A stretch of DNA of 64,000 nucleotides from Chitinophaga japonensis (GCF_007830125.1 NZ_VLLG01000002.1:1124550-1188549); one strand, 5' to 3'; numbered from the stretch's first letter, positions 36,098 to 45,491 are shown. Notes: a model not told the origin generated them from the sequence alone. Numbers and translations are program-made.

Positions 36098-37942
36098 TTA
36101 CCAGCCGATCCCGTAATCTTCCCCGTGATTGCTGGAGCCGCCCCAGAAGCTGCCATGCTCCCAGTCGAACCAGATAGCGTTGATCGGGCCGGAAGTGCGT
36201 GCCTGGTAATCTGTTTTATACCCCATCCGTTTTAGCTCCTTGCGCGTCCAGGAGGGCGTATTTTCCTGCAGGGTAAGCCCGCCGGGCTTGCGCTCATGCA
36301 TACCAAAGGAGGAATACATCTGGTAGCTGTTGAAGTTAGCCGCCTCCGCCGCTTCCTGCACATTCATCCCGAATTCCACTACATTCAGAAAGAACTGCAG
36401 CAGGTTCTGGTCCTGCGTATCGCCGCCCTGCACGGCAAAGGCCAGATAGGGTTTACCATCCTTCATGGCCAGTGTAGGCGTGAGGGTTACCCTGGGCCGC
36501 TTGCCCGGCTCCATTACGTTAAAAGGGTTTTCCTTTTCATCCAGCACAAAGCTCTGCAGGCGCTGGCTCATACCAATACCGGTACGGCCTGCAATGGTAG
36601 CCGGTATCCAGCCGCCGCTGGGCGTAACGGACACCACCCATCCTTCAGCATCGGCAGCTTCCACGGAAGTGGTGCCGCTCAGGAACGTCCGCAGGAAAGG
36701 ATCATCCGGGCCCTGTATAGGCTGGTCCGGCTTATAGGCGGCGGTATGGCCCCAGTTCTTCAGCAGTCCCAGGTAAGGGTTTTGCTGCTGCTGGAAGGGA
36801 TAGGGATCTCCCGGCCCCAGGGTAGTGTCATTCTGCTCCGGGTCAATGGCCCGCGCCCGCTCCTTTGCATAGGCTTTGGAGAGCAGCCCTTTCATGGGCT
36901 CCTCCGGCGGAAAATAGGGATCGCCGTAATAAAAGTCCCGGTCGGCAAAGGCCAGGTTCATGGCCTGGTATACGGTATGAATGTAGCGGGAGGAATTATA
37001 TCCCATGCTTTTGAGGTCAAAGTTTTCCAGTATGTTCAGTGCCTGCAGCATGGCCGGCCCCTGCGTCCATTGGGAGAGCTTGTACACTTCAATGCCTTTG
37101 TAGGTGACCATCAGGGGCTCCTCGATGCGCACTTTCCAGTTAGCCATATCCTGCAGGGTGATCAGGCCGCCCTGCTCTTTGCAGCCGCGCACAAATTCCC
37201 GCGCAATGTCTCCCTTGTAGAAACGGTCATAAGCAGCATAGATGGCTTCCTTCCGGGATTTGCCCTGCCGTAGCGCGGCCTGTTCCGCATCCACCATTTT
37301 CTGCAAGGTGGCCAGCAGGTCTGCCTGGCGGAAGATCTCCCCGCCATCGGGCGCCAGGCGCGGCCGGTCCGGGTGCGTAAAGAACACCTGTTTGGAATAG
37401 GGCCATTGCGTGATCCACTTTTTATACTCCTGGATATAGTTGGCCGTTTGCGCCTCTATGGGATAACCTTTGGCCAGCTCCATGGCAGGCGCCAGCACTT
37501 CTTTCAGGCTTTTGGTGCCGTACTCCGCCAGCATGGTCAGGATACCGCCGGGGGTGCCGGGCGTAACGGCCGACAGTGGTCCGTACTCCGGCGGGTACTG
37601 CATATTCCGCTGCCTGTAAAAAGCAGGCGTGGCCCCTGTAGGAGCCACGCCCAGTGCATTGATGCCTGTTACTTTTTTTGTATTTGGATTGTAGATGAGC
37701 GCCTGCGTTTCCCCACCCCAGCTCAGCACATCCCACATGGTGGAAGTAGCGGCTATCATGGCGCAGGCGGCATCTACCGCATTGCCGCCCTGCTGGAATA
37801 TCATGGCCCCGGCTGTAGCGGCAAGCGGTTTGCCGGTAATAGCCATCCAGTGGCGGCCGTGTAAAACGGGTTTTTGCGTGGTTTGCGCCGGCAGCAGTCC
37901 CGGCAGGCATAACAAGAGCAATAGGGTAGTACATTTTCCCAT
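36098..37942 (-). CDS. Gamma-glutamyltransferase/cephalosporin-acylase family protein (atypical)
   Basis: The 614-residue exported Ntn-hydrolase has a signal peptide (residues 1-19) and the family's N-terminal GGNAVDAACAM motif. The autocleavage site appears at Thr424-Thr425 in SGTTSVEAAD, giving a large and a small subunit. Compared with E. coli GGT, the residue after the TT pair is Ser not His, and the RPLSSMSPT substrate-binding segment reads RPRVTLTPT. GGSR reads GGDT. So gamma-glutamyl binding may be altered and the substrate may differ. It is convergent with the HxlR gene. Confidence 0.85.
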   Translation of the reverse strand: MGKCTTLLLLLCLPGLLPAQTTQKPVLHGRHWMAITGKPLAATAGAMIFQQGGNAVDAACAMIAATSTMWDVLSWGGETQALIYNPNTKKVTGINALGVAPTGATPAFYRQRNMQYPPEYGPLSAVTPGTPGGILTMLAEYGTKSLKEVLAPAMELAKGYPIEAQTANYIQEYKKWITQWPYSKQVFFTHPDRPRLAPDGGEIFRQADLLATLQKMVDAEQAALRQGKSRKEAIYAAYDRFYKGDIAREFVRGCKEQGGLITLQDMANWKVRIEEPLMVTYKGIEVYKLSQWTQGPAMLQALNILENFDLKSMGYNSSRYIHTVYQAMNLAFADRDFYYGDPYFPPEEPMKGLLSKAYAKERARAIDPEQNDTTLGPGDPYPFQQQQNPYLGLLKNWGHTAAYKPDQPIQGPDDPFLRTFLSGTTSVEAADAEGWVVSVTPSGGWIPATIAGRTGIGMSQRLQSFVLDEKENPFNVMEPGKRPRVTLTPTLAMKDGKPYLAFAVQGGDTQDQNLLQFFLNVVEFGMNVQEAAEAANFNSYQMYSSFGMHERKPGGLTLQENTPSWTRKELKRMGYKTDYQARTSGPINAIWFDWEHGSFWGGSSNHGEDYGIGW

Positions 37943-38031
37943 AGCAATAAAGAGATTGGTTGCGATGGTACTAAATATACTGCTTTGCCGGTTGCCATGC
38001 AGCTAAAATAGATGAACGGCGCTCACATTTG

Positions 38032-39054
38032 TCAAATGTTCTCAAAAAAATCAAAGGCATCAATAATGTCCAGGTAAGCGCCATCGAAATGGCTGTCCAG
38101 GACTTTTTTCAGGTAGGAGGTGTCAGTGCCGGAAATAATGTTTTTCCAGCCTGCATTCCAGTACTCCACATAATAATTGCCCGACCAGTAGGGATCTTCT
38201 GCGCGGATAAAGGACGGGTTGCCAACTGTCCAGTTGCTTTGCCAGTAATAGCGGTAGCGCTCTGCCTCCCCGATGGACAGGTAGCAGATCACCATGCGGC
38301 GGCCACCATTGGCCTTCACCTTTAGCTGGTCGATCTCTGCTGCGGTGAATGGATCGTTCGTATCCAGGAACAGGTCCATAATGATGGCGTCATAATTGGT
38401 GGCCTTTACTGCATTGATAAACCGGGCCTTCGTGGAATAGTTCTGCGGATTAATGAGATACAGGAAGTTCTTTGCCTGTGCGATGGAGGTAATATCATTG
38501 CTGTTCACACCATAGGGTTGTGCCGGGTAGGACGGGATATTATCCAGCTCCCGGTGATCAGCGGCAAAGGAAATATAGCCGTTGCTGTTATTGGAGCTGT
38601 AGGATCTGTTCATGTTCGTTTGCCCGGAACAGTAGTCGGTGACCAGCACCTTTTTATCCGCCTTGATCCTGTCCAGGAACGCACGCAGGTAAGCGTTGTC
38701 CTCCGCAGGCGTAGGCACATTATCGTCCGTGTAGCCAAAGAAAAGATCTTCCTGCCCCACGGCGTCTATGGCATGTATATAGGCCTGGGACAGGGTGCCG
38801 TCGCTCTCCCCGCTGGTAGTGATCAGCTCTATCCCGTTCTGGGTAATAATGGCGAACTGTGGGTGCTGCGCCTTGGCATATTCGCTGATCCCGATCACGA
38901 AATTCCGCATCTCCTCCCGGTAGTCGATCACGGCGGGGGATATCTTTTGCTCTTCTGTAACGGGTTTTAAGGGAGCCAATTTTTCCGACCTGGAACAGGA
39001 AAACAGGCACAGGAACATGGCTACTGCTAACAGTAAGGTCTTGCTGGTTTTCAT
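38032..39054 (-). CDS. GH114-like (endo-alpha-1,4-polygalactosaminidase family) lipoprotein
   Basis: The 340-residue protein has a lipoprotein signal (MFLCLFSCSRSEK). A TM1410/GH114-type TIM barrel follows: YDAIIMDLFLD, RRMVICYLSIGEAERYRYYW, and GAYLDIIDAFDFF at the C-terminus. Family members cleave alpha-1,4-galactosamine polymers such as fungal or biofilm polysaccharides. The catalytic assignment is from family resemblance. It is transcribed alone, between the GGT-like and MFS genes. Confidence 0.78.
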   Translation of the reverse strand: MKTSKTLLLAVAMFLCLFSCSRSEKLAPLKPVTEEQKISPAVIDYREEMRNFVIGISEYAKAQHPQFAIITQNGIELITTSGESDGTLSQAYIHAIDAVGQEDLFFGYTDDNVPTPAEDNAYLRAFLDRIKADKKVLVTDYCSGQTNMNRSYSSNNSNGYISFAADHRELDNIPSYPAQPYGVNSNDITSIAQAKNFLYLINPQNYSTKARFINAVKATNYDAIIMDLFLDTNDPFTAAEIDQLKVKANGGRRMVICYLSIGEAERYRYYWQSNWTVGNPSFIRAEDPYWSGNYYVEYWNAGWKNIISGTDTSYLKKVLDSHFDGAYLDIIDAFDFFENI

Positions 39055-39149
39055 AGATATGGATATTTGCCCTCTTAAACGCTCACATAGTTCAAAATGT
39101 TATGCGTATGGCAGAAAAAAATGATGAGATCGCTAAAATGGATAAAAAT

Positions 39150-40316
39150 TCAGGGTTTTGCAGATACAGTAGCGGTAACGATCACGTTGATGAGCACCAT
39201 CAGCGCCGTACCGGCGCAGAACAGGGGCCAGTGGCCGATATTCCACAGCCCGATGCCGATAGCGGAGCCACAGGCCCCACCAATGAAGGTGCTGGTCATA
39301 AATACGGTATTGAAGCGGTTGCGCGCTTCCGGCAAAATGGAGTAGATGATGGTCTGGTTGGAGATCTGGATGGTCTGGTGCCCCACATCTACCAGGATAA
39401 TGCCCAGTACCAGCAAAAAGAGGCTGCTGCCGGTAAAATAGAACGCGGCAAAGCTCAGCAGCTCCATGACCAGTCCTATCCATATATTCATGCGGGCGCC
39501 CTGCCCGTCGCTGCGCTTGCCTACCAGCGGCGAAGCCAGGGCGCTGGCGGCGCCGGCCAGGCCAAACAGGCCGATAGTAGCGCTTTGATAGCCGAACGGC
39601 GGGGCGGACAGGAACAGCACCATGGTTACCCAGAAGGAGCTGAGCGCGGCAAACGACATGAAGTTGCGGAATGATGCCTGTCGCAGCGCAGGCTGTGTGC
39701 GGATATAATACAGGATGGATGCCATCAGTTGCCCGTAGCTGCCCTTAAAGGAAGGGTAGCTTTGCGGGAACCGCCAGCGCATCAGCACCAGCAGCACGGC
39801 AGCGATACCGGCGGCGATGTAGTATATTTCCCGCCACCCGAAAACGGCGCCTAAACTGCCGCTCACGGAGCGGGACGCCAGGATGCCTACAATAATGCCG
39901 CCCATGATAGTGCCGATCACGCTGCCCCGCCTGTTATCCGGCGCCAGGTGCGCAGCCAGCGGCAGTATCAGTTGGGCGGAAATGGAGCTGGCCCCTACCA
40001 GGAAGGCCGCTACCTGCAATACCCCGAAGGTGGGCGACCATGCCGACAGCGCCAGTGACCCGGTAGTGGCCACCATGCAAAGGAGGATCTGTTTCCGCCG
40101 CTCCATAATATCGCCCAGCGGCACCAGCAGCAGCAGGCCGCAGGCGTATCCTGTCTGGGTAAGCCAGGCTATGCGGCCGGCACGGCTTTCCGGTATGTTA
40201 AAATCTTTGGCGATCAGCACCAGCAATGGCTGGCAGTAATAGATGTTTGCCACCACCAGGCCGGAGCAGGCTGCCATAAAAAGCGTGTCCGATCTACTCA
40301 ACTGTTTGCCCTGCAT
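39150..40316 (-). CDS. MFS transporter
   Basis: From ATG 40316 the product has 388 residues and about 12 membrane segments. The MFS loop motif appears as VPLGDIMERRKQI after the second segment. The longer frame to 40409 adds an unlikely N-terminal extension. The substrate is unknown; the family includes small-molecule exporters. It is divergent from the YiaK-like dehydrogenase gene, with 77 bp shared upstream region, and a functional link is possible. Confidence 0.88.
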   Translation of the reverse strand: MQGKQLSRSDTLFMAACSGLVVANIYYCQPLLVLIAKDFNIPESRAGRIAWLTQTGYACGLLLLVPLGDIMERRKQILLCMVATTGSLALSAWSPTFGVLQVAAFLVGASSISAQLILPLAAHLAPDNRRGSVIGTIMGGIIVGILASRSVSGSLGAVFGWREIYYIAAGIAAVLLVLMRWRFPQSYPSFKGSYGQLMASILYYIRTQPALRQASFRNFMSFAALSSFWVTMVLFLSAPPFGYQSATIGLFGLAGAASALASPLVGKRSDGQGARMNIWIGLVMELLSFAAFYFTGSSLFLLVLGIILVDVGHQTIQISNQTIIYSILPEARNRFNTVFMTSTFIGGACGSAIGIGLWNIGHWPLFCAGTALMVLINVIVTATVSAKP

Positions 40317-40393
40317 GAGATCCGTTTGTTTTAAAAGCCCTGCAAAGCTAGAAAAAAGTAGTAGTTTAAATGGCACAATGTAATTTGCGGACC

Positions 40394-41380
40394 ATGATAC
40401 GGATACCATTTGAACAACTGCAACAGGCGTTTAAAAGCGTATTGCTGCAGCTCAATTTCCCGGAAGAAAAAGCGGCGCTGTGCGCCCGCATATTTGCCAG
40501 CAACAGCCGCGACGGTGTGCATTCCCACGGGCTGAACCGCTTCCCCGTATTTGTGCAGTATGTAAAGGAAGGGCTGGTGCAGCCTGCGGTGGAACCTGCG
40601 CTGCAGGAAAGGAACGGCATCCTTGAAACCTGGAACGGGCACCTGGGCCCCGGCATGTATAACGCCACCCTGGCCATGAACCGTGCTATTGAGCTGGCAA
40701 AGGCCAACGGCATAGGCGGCGTGGTCATGCAAAATACCAACCACTGGATGCGGGGCGGCACCTATGGCTGGCAGGCGGCAGATGCGGGATGCATCGGCAT
40801 CTGCTTTACCAACGCTATTGCCGGCATGCCCGCCTGGGGCGGAACAGAACCGGTGCTGGGCAATAATCCCCTGGTCATTGCCGTGCCTTATGAAAAAGGG
40901 CATATTGTGCTGGACATGGCCATGTCCCAGTTCTCCTACGGCAAAATGCAGGAACATGAATTAAAACAGGAGGCGCTGCCGGTAGCCGGCGGGTATGATA
41001 CGGCAGGGCAGCTCAGCACCGATCCTGCAGCCATCCGGCAAAGCAAGCGGGCATTGCCCATCGGCTTCTGGAAAGGCTCCGGCCTGGCCCTGGTGCTGGA
41101 TGTGGTGCTCACGGCGCTGAGCGGCGGCCGTTCTACCGCCAGAATAACCGCCGACAAAAAGGAATATGGCGTATCCCAGTGTTTCATTTGCCTGCACCGG
41201 CCGGACATGCATACGGCCCTGGTCACCGAAATATTGAATAATATCCAGGGCAGCACCCCTGCCAGCCCAGGCGGGCATATCTCCTATCCCGGTGAGAATA
41301 CGCTGAAAAAACGCCTCCGGAGCGAAAGGGAAGGCGTGCTGGTGAATGAGGACATCTGGAAACAGGTGCAGCAACTGTAA
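40394..41380 (+). CDS. yiaK: 2,3-diketo-L-gulonate reductase (YiaK/DlgD type)
   Basis: The 328-residue member of the malate/L-lactate dehydrogenase (Ldh_2) family follows E. coli YiaK closely: FEQLQQAFKSVLL, SHGLNRFPVFVQYV, NHWMRGGTYGWQAADAG, CFTNAIAGMPAWGG, LPIGFWKGSGLALVLD and YGVSQCFI. YiaK reduces 2,3-diketo-L-gulonate to 3-dehydro-L-gulonate with NADH. An ATG at 40370 is also in frame, but 40394 aligns better with YiaK. No lyx/sgb genes are nearby, so the pathway here is unclear. Confidence 0.88.
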   Translation: MIRIPFEQLQQAFKSVLLQLNFPEEKAALCARIFASNSRDGVHSHGLNRFPVFVQYVKEGLVQPAVEPALQERNGILETWNGHLGPGMYNATLAMNRAIELAKANGIGGVVMQNTNHWMRGGTYGWQAADAGCIGICFTNAIAGMPAWGGTEPVLGNNPLVIAVPYEKGHIVLDMAMSQFSYGKMQEHELKQEALPVAGGYDTAGQLSTDPAAIRQSKRALPIGFWKGSGLALVLDVVLTALSGGRSTARITADKKEYGVSQCFICLHRPDMHTALVTEILNNIQGSTPASPGGHISYPGENTLKKRLRSEREGVLVNEDIWKQVQQL

Positions 41381-41412
41381 GGCCGCCGGGTTGACCACAA
41401 TCATATGAACGT

Positions 41413-41426
41413 TTGATGCACATCAT
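41413..41426. promoter_or_regulatory. FNR-like box upstream of membrane-protein gene
   Basis: TTGAT-gcac-ATCAT is one base away from the FNR consensus TTGAT-N4-ATCAA. It lies 79 bp before the start of the four-segment membrane protein gene. Two related boxes follow within 700 bp. Confidence 0.4.
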
Positions 41427-41504
41427 TTCCCTGGCGGTAACAGGGCGGTACTTTTGCGTTACCTGCAAGCCCCTGTACGATCACTTTAACCGAATGCGTG
41501 CATC

Positions 41505-41942
41505 ATGAAAAAGCTTTACCGGAGCATAGCGCTGCGCCGTTACCTGCTGTTATCTCCCCTGGTATTATTTCCCCTGCTGATGGTGGCCACCCCGCTAAAC
41601 CGGGTCTATTGCGGCAGCATTGCCCTGGCCCTGGGCGCAGTGGCGGTATTGCTTTACCGGCCCGACCTGAAAAAGAAAATGAGCCTGCAAAGCGCTTTCT
41701 TCCTGCTGCTATGCCTGTTCTACTATGCAGGCATGCTGCTGCTTTTCCCGGAATATGTAGCGCCGCAGCGGCCATCCTCACCATTTACCTTTATCGCCGG
41801 CACGCGGCCGGAAGAACTGCTGCTTGTGTTTACAGCCGGTATGTACTGGTCCGGCTTGTTCAATATTTTCGCGGAGCCGGCATCCCCAGTTTATGTGATG
41901 GACCAGGACATTACCAGGAGCCAGACGGAAATTTACCGGTAA
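41505..41942 (+). CDS. Hypothetical membrane protein (about four segments)
   Basis: The 145-residue protein has hydrophobic segments at about 15-32, 34-50, 62-80 and 100-120. The central loop carries RPDLKKKMSLQS. I do not recognise a family. An FNR-like box lies upstream, and the TauE/CstB-like sulfur operon follows 184 bp downstream on the same strand, so a role in that context or in respiration is possible. Confidence 0.6.
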   Translation: MKKLYRSIALRRYLLLSPLVLFPLLMVATPLNRVYCGSIALALGAVAVLLYRPDLKKKMSLQSAFFLLLCLFYYAGMLLLFPEYVAPQRPSSPFTFIAGTRPEELLLVFTAGMYWSGLFNIFAEPASPVYVMDQDITRSQTEIYR

Positions 41943-41994
41943 TTACAGGGGAGCATACCGCATATTCAATAAAGCGATACCGGCCCGCCTGCAC

Positions 41995-42006
41995 TGATCA
42001 TAATCA
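41995..42006. promoter_or_regulatory. Crp/Fnr-like box between membrane protein and tauE
   Basis: The core TGAT-cata-ATCA is a perfect FNR-type inverted repeat with a 4-nt centre. It lies about 120 bp before the TauE-family start. Confidence 0.3.
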
Positions 42007-42061
42007 TTGTTGCGCATAACACCTGTCATTAAAAAAACCTGCCCCGTAAAAGACCTTCGCA

Positions 42062-42077
42062 CGTGACAGAAGTCACA
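42062..42077. promoter_or_regulatory. Crp-like box upstream of tauE-cstB operon
   Basis: The sequence cGTGAcagaagTCACa fits the CRP pattern TGTGA-N6-TCACA with one mismatch and is also TGAC-N4-GTCA. It lies 50 bp before the TauE-family start codon. Confidence 0.42.
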
Positions 42078-42126
42078 GTTAAAGCGCCGGATAACGGTCA
42101 CCTTTGTGCTGTAAAATTCACCAACC

Positions 42127-42936
42127 ATGGAAATAGCTGGTTATATCGCATCGCTGTTAATAGGCATCTCGCTGGGATTGATAGGCGGAGGCGGCTCCAT
42201 CCTCACGGTGCCTGTACTGGTATACCTGTTCCGCGTAGCACCGGTGGCCGCCACGGCGTATTCACTGTTCATTGTGGGCGCCACGAGCCTGGTGGGCACT
42301 TTCCAGAAAAAGAAAAGCGGGGAGATCAATTTGAAGACGGCCGTCATTTTCGGGCTGCCTTCCATTGCGGCGGTGTATGCCACCCGGGCATTCATTGTAC
42401 CGGCCATTCCCGCCACGCTGTTCACCATTGGCGGGCTAACCATTACCAAGCCCTTGCTGATGATGATCCTCTTTGCCCTGCTAATGGTATTTACTTCCGT
42501 GTCCATGATCCGGAACAAGCAAAAGGCGGCCAGGCAGGCAGCCGGCGAACAACACTTCAATTACCCGATGATCCTGCTGGAAGGTACGGTAGTGGGTGTG
42601 ATCACCGGGCTGGTAGGGGCTGGCGGCGGCTTCCTCATCATCCCCGCGCTGGTGCTGCTCAGCAAGCTGCCCATGAAGCAGGCGGTAGGCACTTCACTGC
42701 TGATCATTGCGGCCAAATCGCTGATCGGCTTTACCGGCGACCTGGGACATGGCGCGATGGACTGGGGCCTGTTGCTGGGCGTAACCGCGCTGGCAGTAGC
42801 AGGCATCTTTATCGGCAACATGATCAGCAACAAGATACCGTCCGGGGGGCTGCAAAAAGGCTTCGGCTGGTTTGTGCTGGCCATGGGCATTTACATTATT
42901 GTAAAAGAGCTGATCTTTCCAATGGCTGATCACTAA
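42127..42936 (+). CDS. TauE/SafE-family sulfite/organosulfur exporter
   Basis: The 269-residue membrane protein has the TauE/SafE features: a glycine-rich first segment ([21 protein letters not shown]) repeated in the second half ([26 protein letters not shown]), and about eight segments. The family exports sulfite, sulfoacetate or thiosulfate. The persulfide dioxygenase/rhodanese gene 33 bp downstream forms an operon with it, so sulfite or thiosulfate made by that enzyme is a likely cargo. Crp/Fnr-type boxes lie upstream. Confidence 0.9.
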   Translation: MEIAGYIASLLIGISLGLIGGGGSILTVPVLVYLFRVAPVAATAYSLFIVGATSLVGTFQKKKSGEINLKTAVIFGLPSIAAVYATRAFIVPAIPATLFTIGGLTITKPLLMMILFALLMVFTSVSMIRNKQKAARQAAGEQHFNYPMILLEGTVVGVITGLVGAGGGFLIIPALVLLSKLPMKQAVGTSLLIIAAKSLIGFTGDLGHGAMDWGLLLGVTALAVAGIFIGNMISNKIPSGGLQKGFGWFVLAMGIYIIVKELIFPMADH

Positions 42937-42969
42937 AAGCATTTGATCCTGAACTAAAAAAACCAACAT

Positions 42970-44373
42970 ATGTACTTTCAGCATATTTACGACCCCACAC
43001 TTGCGCAGGCAAGTTACTTTATCGGGTGTCAGCAGGCAGGCGTAGCTGCCGTAATAGATCCCAAAAGGGATGTGGATGTATACCTGGAGATGGCGCAACA
43101 GCAGAACATGCGGATCACGCATATACTGGAAACGCATATCCATGCCGATTTCCTGGCCGGCTCCCGGGAGCTGGCAGCGCTTACCGGCGCGGAGCTGTAC
43201 CTCTCCGACGAAGGCGGCCCGGACTGGCAATACGCCTTCCCGCATCATGGCGTAAAGGATGGCGACATCATCAAAGTGGGCAAGCTCCGTATTGAAGTAA
43301 TGCATACGCCCGGGCATACCCCGGAAAGCATCAGCTTTTTGCTGACGGATAACGCCGCTACGGATGTTCCCGTGATGCTGTTTACCGGCGACTTTGTATT
43401 TGTGGGCGACATCGGCCGTCCCGACCTGCTGGAAAAAGCGGCCGGCATCTCCGGCACGCAGGAGCCGGGCGCGCGGCAGATGTATCAATCCATTAAGAAG
43501 TTTGCCGCCCTGCCGGATTTTGTGCAGGTGTGGCCGGGCCACGGCGCCGGGTCTGCCTGCGGTAAAGCACTGGGCGCCGTGCCCAGCACCACGGTAGGCT
43601 ATGAGAAAATAAGCAACTGGGCTTTCCGGTATATGAATGATGAAGAAGGCTTTGTGAAGTACCTGCTGACAGACCAGCCGGAACCGCCGAAGTACTTCGC
43701 CATGATGAAAAAGCTCAATAAGGTGGACCGCCCGCTGCTGACCGCGGTGCCCCAGCTCAAAGAGCTGGACAGCACAGCGCTCAAAGCGGCGCTGGAGAAG
43801 GGCTACACTTTGATAGACACCCGGAGCAAAAAGGATTTTGCCGCAGGATATATACCGGGCAGCATCAATATCCAGCACAATGATTCCTTCAACACCTGGG
43901 CCGGCTGGCTGCTGGATTATGAAACACCTTTCCTGTTGCTGGCAGCGCCATCACAACTGGAAGACCTTACCCGGAAACTGATGCGCATAGGACTGGACAA
44001 TATCTATGGCTACATCCCGTCCACGGCAGTATGGACGGCTGCCGGCGGCACGCTGGACCAGGCCAGGGTAGTTCCGCTGGAGGAATTCAGGGAACTGTAC
44101 AGCAACAATAATATACAACTGGTAGACCTGCGTGGCGAAGTGGAATATAAAAGCGGCCACATAAAAGGCGCGCAAAATGTATTTGCCGGCACCCTCCGGC
44201 AAAACCTGGACAAGATCAGCCGGGACAAGACCGTAGTGATCCATTGCCAGGGCGGCGACCGGGCTACCATTGCCTATTCACTGCTGGCAAAGAACGGGTT
44301 TAAGAATGTGCTGAATTTTTCAGGGGGCATGAACGAATGGGTAAAAGGAGGCAACCCCGTGGTAACATCGTGA
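42970..44373 (+). CDS. CstB-like persulfide dioxygenase-rhodanese fusion
   Basis: The 467-residue protein has a metallo-beta-lactamase-fold dioxygenase domain (residues 1-250; THIHADFLAGSR, MHTPGHTPES, GDFVFVGDIGRPDLLE) and two rhodanese domains. The middle rhodanese (about 270-355) lacks an active-site cysteine; the last has Cys426 in HCQGGDR. This is the order of Staphylococcus CstB, which converts persulfides to thiosulfate. It should be cytoplasmic and detoxify sulfide-derived sulfane sulfur. The TauE exporter is encoded just upstream. No CstR-type repressor is adjacent. Confidence 0.88.
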   Translation: MYFQHIYDPTLAQASYFIGCQQAGVAAVIDPKRDVDVYLEMAQQQNMRITHILETHIHADFLAGSRELAALTGAELYLSDEGGPDWQYAFPHHGVKDGDIIKVGKLRIEVMHTPGHTPESISFLLTDNAATDVPVMLFTGDFVFVGDIGRPDLLEKAAGISGTQEPGARQMYQSIKKFAALPDFVQVWPGHGAGSACGKALGAVPSTTVGYEKISNWAFRYMNDEEGFVKYLLTDQPEPPKYFAMMKKLNKVDRPLLTAVPQLKELDSTALKAALEKGYTLIDTRSKKDFAAGYIPGSINIQHNDSFNTWAGWLLDYETPFLLLAAPSQLEDLTRKLMRIGLDNIYGYIPSTAVWTAAGGTLDQARVVPLEEFRELYSNNNIQLVDLRGEVEYKSGHIKGAQNVFAGTLRQNLDKISRDKTVVIHCQGGDRATIAYSLLAKNGFKNVLNFSGGMNEWVKGGNPVVTS

Positions 44374-44591
44374 GACTACCGGCCATGATAGTGCTCCTGT
44401 TATGGGCGCGCGGCCGGCAGCCGCCGGCGGCCCATGACACCGGTCAGCACAAAAGCTGATCCTGCCCCAGTGCGCGCCTATCTTTGAAATTCATAAGAAG
44501 TGCTTTGTTTTTGACAACCATTGCTGTGAAATTTAGCGCCACCTTTGACACGGTATTTGTACCCTGAATGTTCATCTAAAAAATTACAGAT

Positions 44592-45440
44592 ATGTCAACA
44601 ATCACAGCACAAAAGCTTAGCTACCCCCTGGGGGGCGACCTTATCATTAACCGCCTGGGGTACGGCGCCATGCAACTGACCGGCAATGGCGTGTTCGGCG
44701 AAGCAGCCGACCGCGAAAACGCCAAAAAAGTATTACAGGCCGCCGTAGAAGCCGGCGTGAACTTCATTGACACCGCGGAGGCTTATGGTCCCCGGCTTAA
44801 TGAAACCCTGATAGCAGATGCATTGTATCCTTACAAAGAAGGGCTGGTCATTGCCACCAAAGGCGGCTTTAAACGGCCCGGCCCCAACCAGTGGGTGCCT
44901 AACGGCCACCCGGATTTTATCCGGGAGAATATTGAAGGCAGCCTCAAAAGGCTGAAAACGGATACCATAGACCTCTGGCAACTGCACCGCATTGATCCCG
45001 ATGTGCCGGTAGCAGAGTCACTGGGGCCGGTGGCCGACGCGGTAGCAGCCGGCAAGATCCGCTATGTAGGCTTGTCTGAAGTAACGATCGCGCAGATCGA
45101 AGCAGCGGAAAAAACAGTGCCCATTGTATCCGTGCAGAACCTGTATAACCTGGGCGACCGGCAGTGGGAAGCCGTAGTGGATTACACAGCGAAGCGGGGC
45201 ATGGCCTTCATACCCTGGTTCCCGCTGGCCTCCGGCCCGCAGGCCCTGGCCGGCAAGATCAGTGATATTGCCCGGGCGCACCAGGCTACCGTGGCGCAGA
45301 TAGCGCTGGCATGGCTGCTGCAGCGCTCTCCCAATATTTTGCTGATACCCGGCACCAGCTCTTTGAACCACCTGGCGGAGAATATGAAAGCCGCGGAAAT
45401 TACATTGAGCGAAGCGGAATTTGCAGCATTATCCAGGTGA
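44592..45440 (+). CDS. Aldo/keto reductase
   Basis: The 282-residue NADPH-dependent oxidoreductase has the aldo/keto reductase tetrad: Asp and Tyr in NFIDTAEAYG, Lys in LVIATKGGF, and His in WQLHRID. It continues with IRYVGLSEV and IPGTSSLNHLAENM. The substrate is unknown. The HxlR-type regulator gene follows 79 bp downstream across a strong palindrome and may respond to a carbonyl or quinone compound that this enzyme reduces. Confidence 0.9.
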   Translation: MSTITAQKLSYPLGGDLIINRLGYGAMQLTGNGVFGEAADRENAKKVLQAAVEAGVNFIDTAEAYGPRLNETLIADALYPYKEGLVIATKGGFKRPGPNQWVPNGHPDFIRENIEGSLKRLKTDTIDLWQLHRIDPDVPVAESLGPVADAVAAGKIRYVGLSEVTIAQIEAAEKTVPIVSVQNLYNLGDRQWEAVVDYTAKRGMAFIPWFPLASGPQALAGKISDIARAHQATVAQIALAWLLQRSPNILLIPGTSSLNHLAENMKAAEITLSEAEFAALSR

Positions 45441-45453
45441 TGAGCGGAGGTAT

Positions 45454-45491
45454 GAAAAGCGATACCGAAAAATTTTTCGGTATCGCTTTTC
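45454..45491. terminator. 38-bp perfect palindrome: terminator and/or HxlR operator
   Basis: gaaaagcgataccgaaaaa is followed directly by its exact reverse complement. The A-tract, GC-containing stem and T-tract fit a bidirectional terminator for the aldo/keto reductase gene 13 bp upstream. It ends 28 bp before the HxlR start codon, so it could also serve as an operator. Confidence 0.65.

Noticed and set aside
44394..44440. GC-rich hairpin after the CstB-like gene as a terminator
   Set aside because: The arms pair only partly and no T-run follows, so I do not list it as a terminator.
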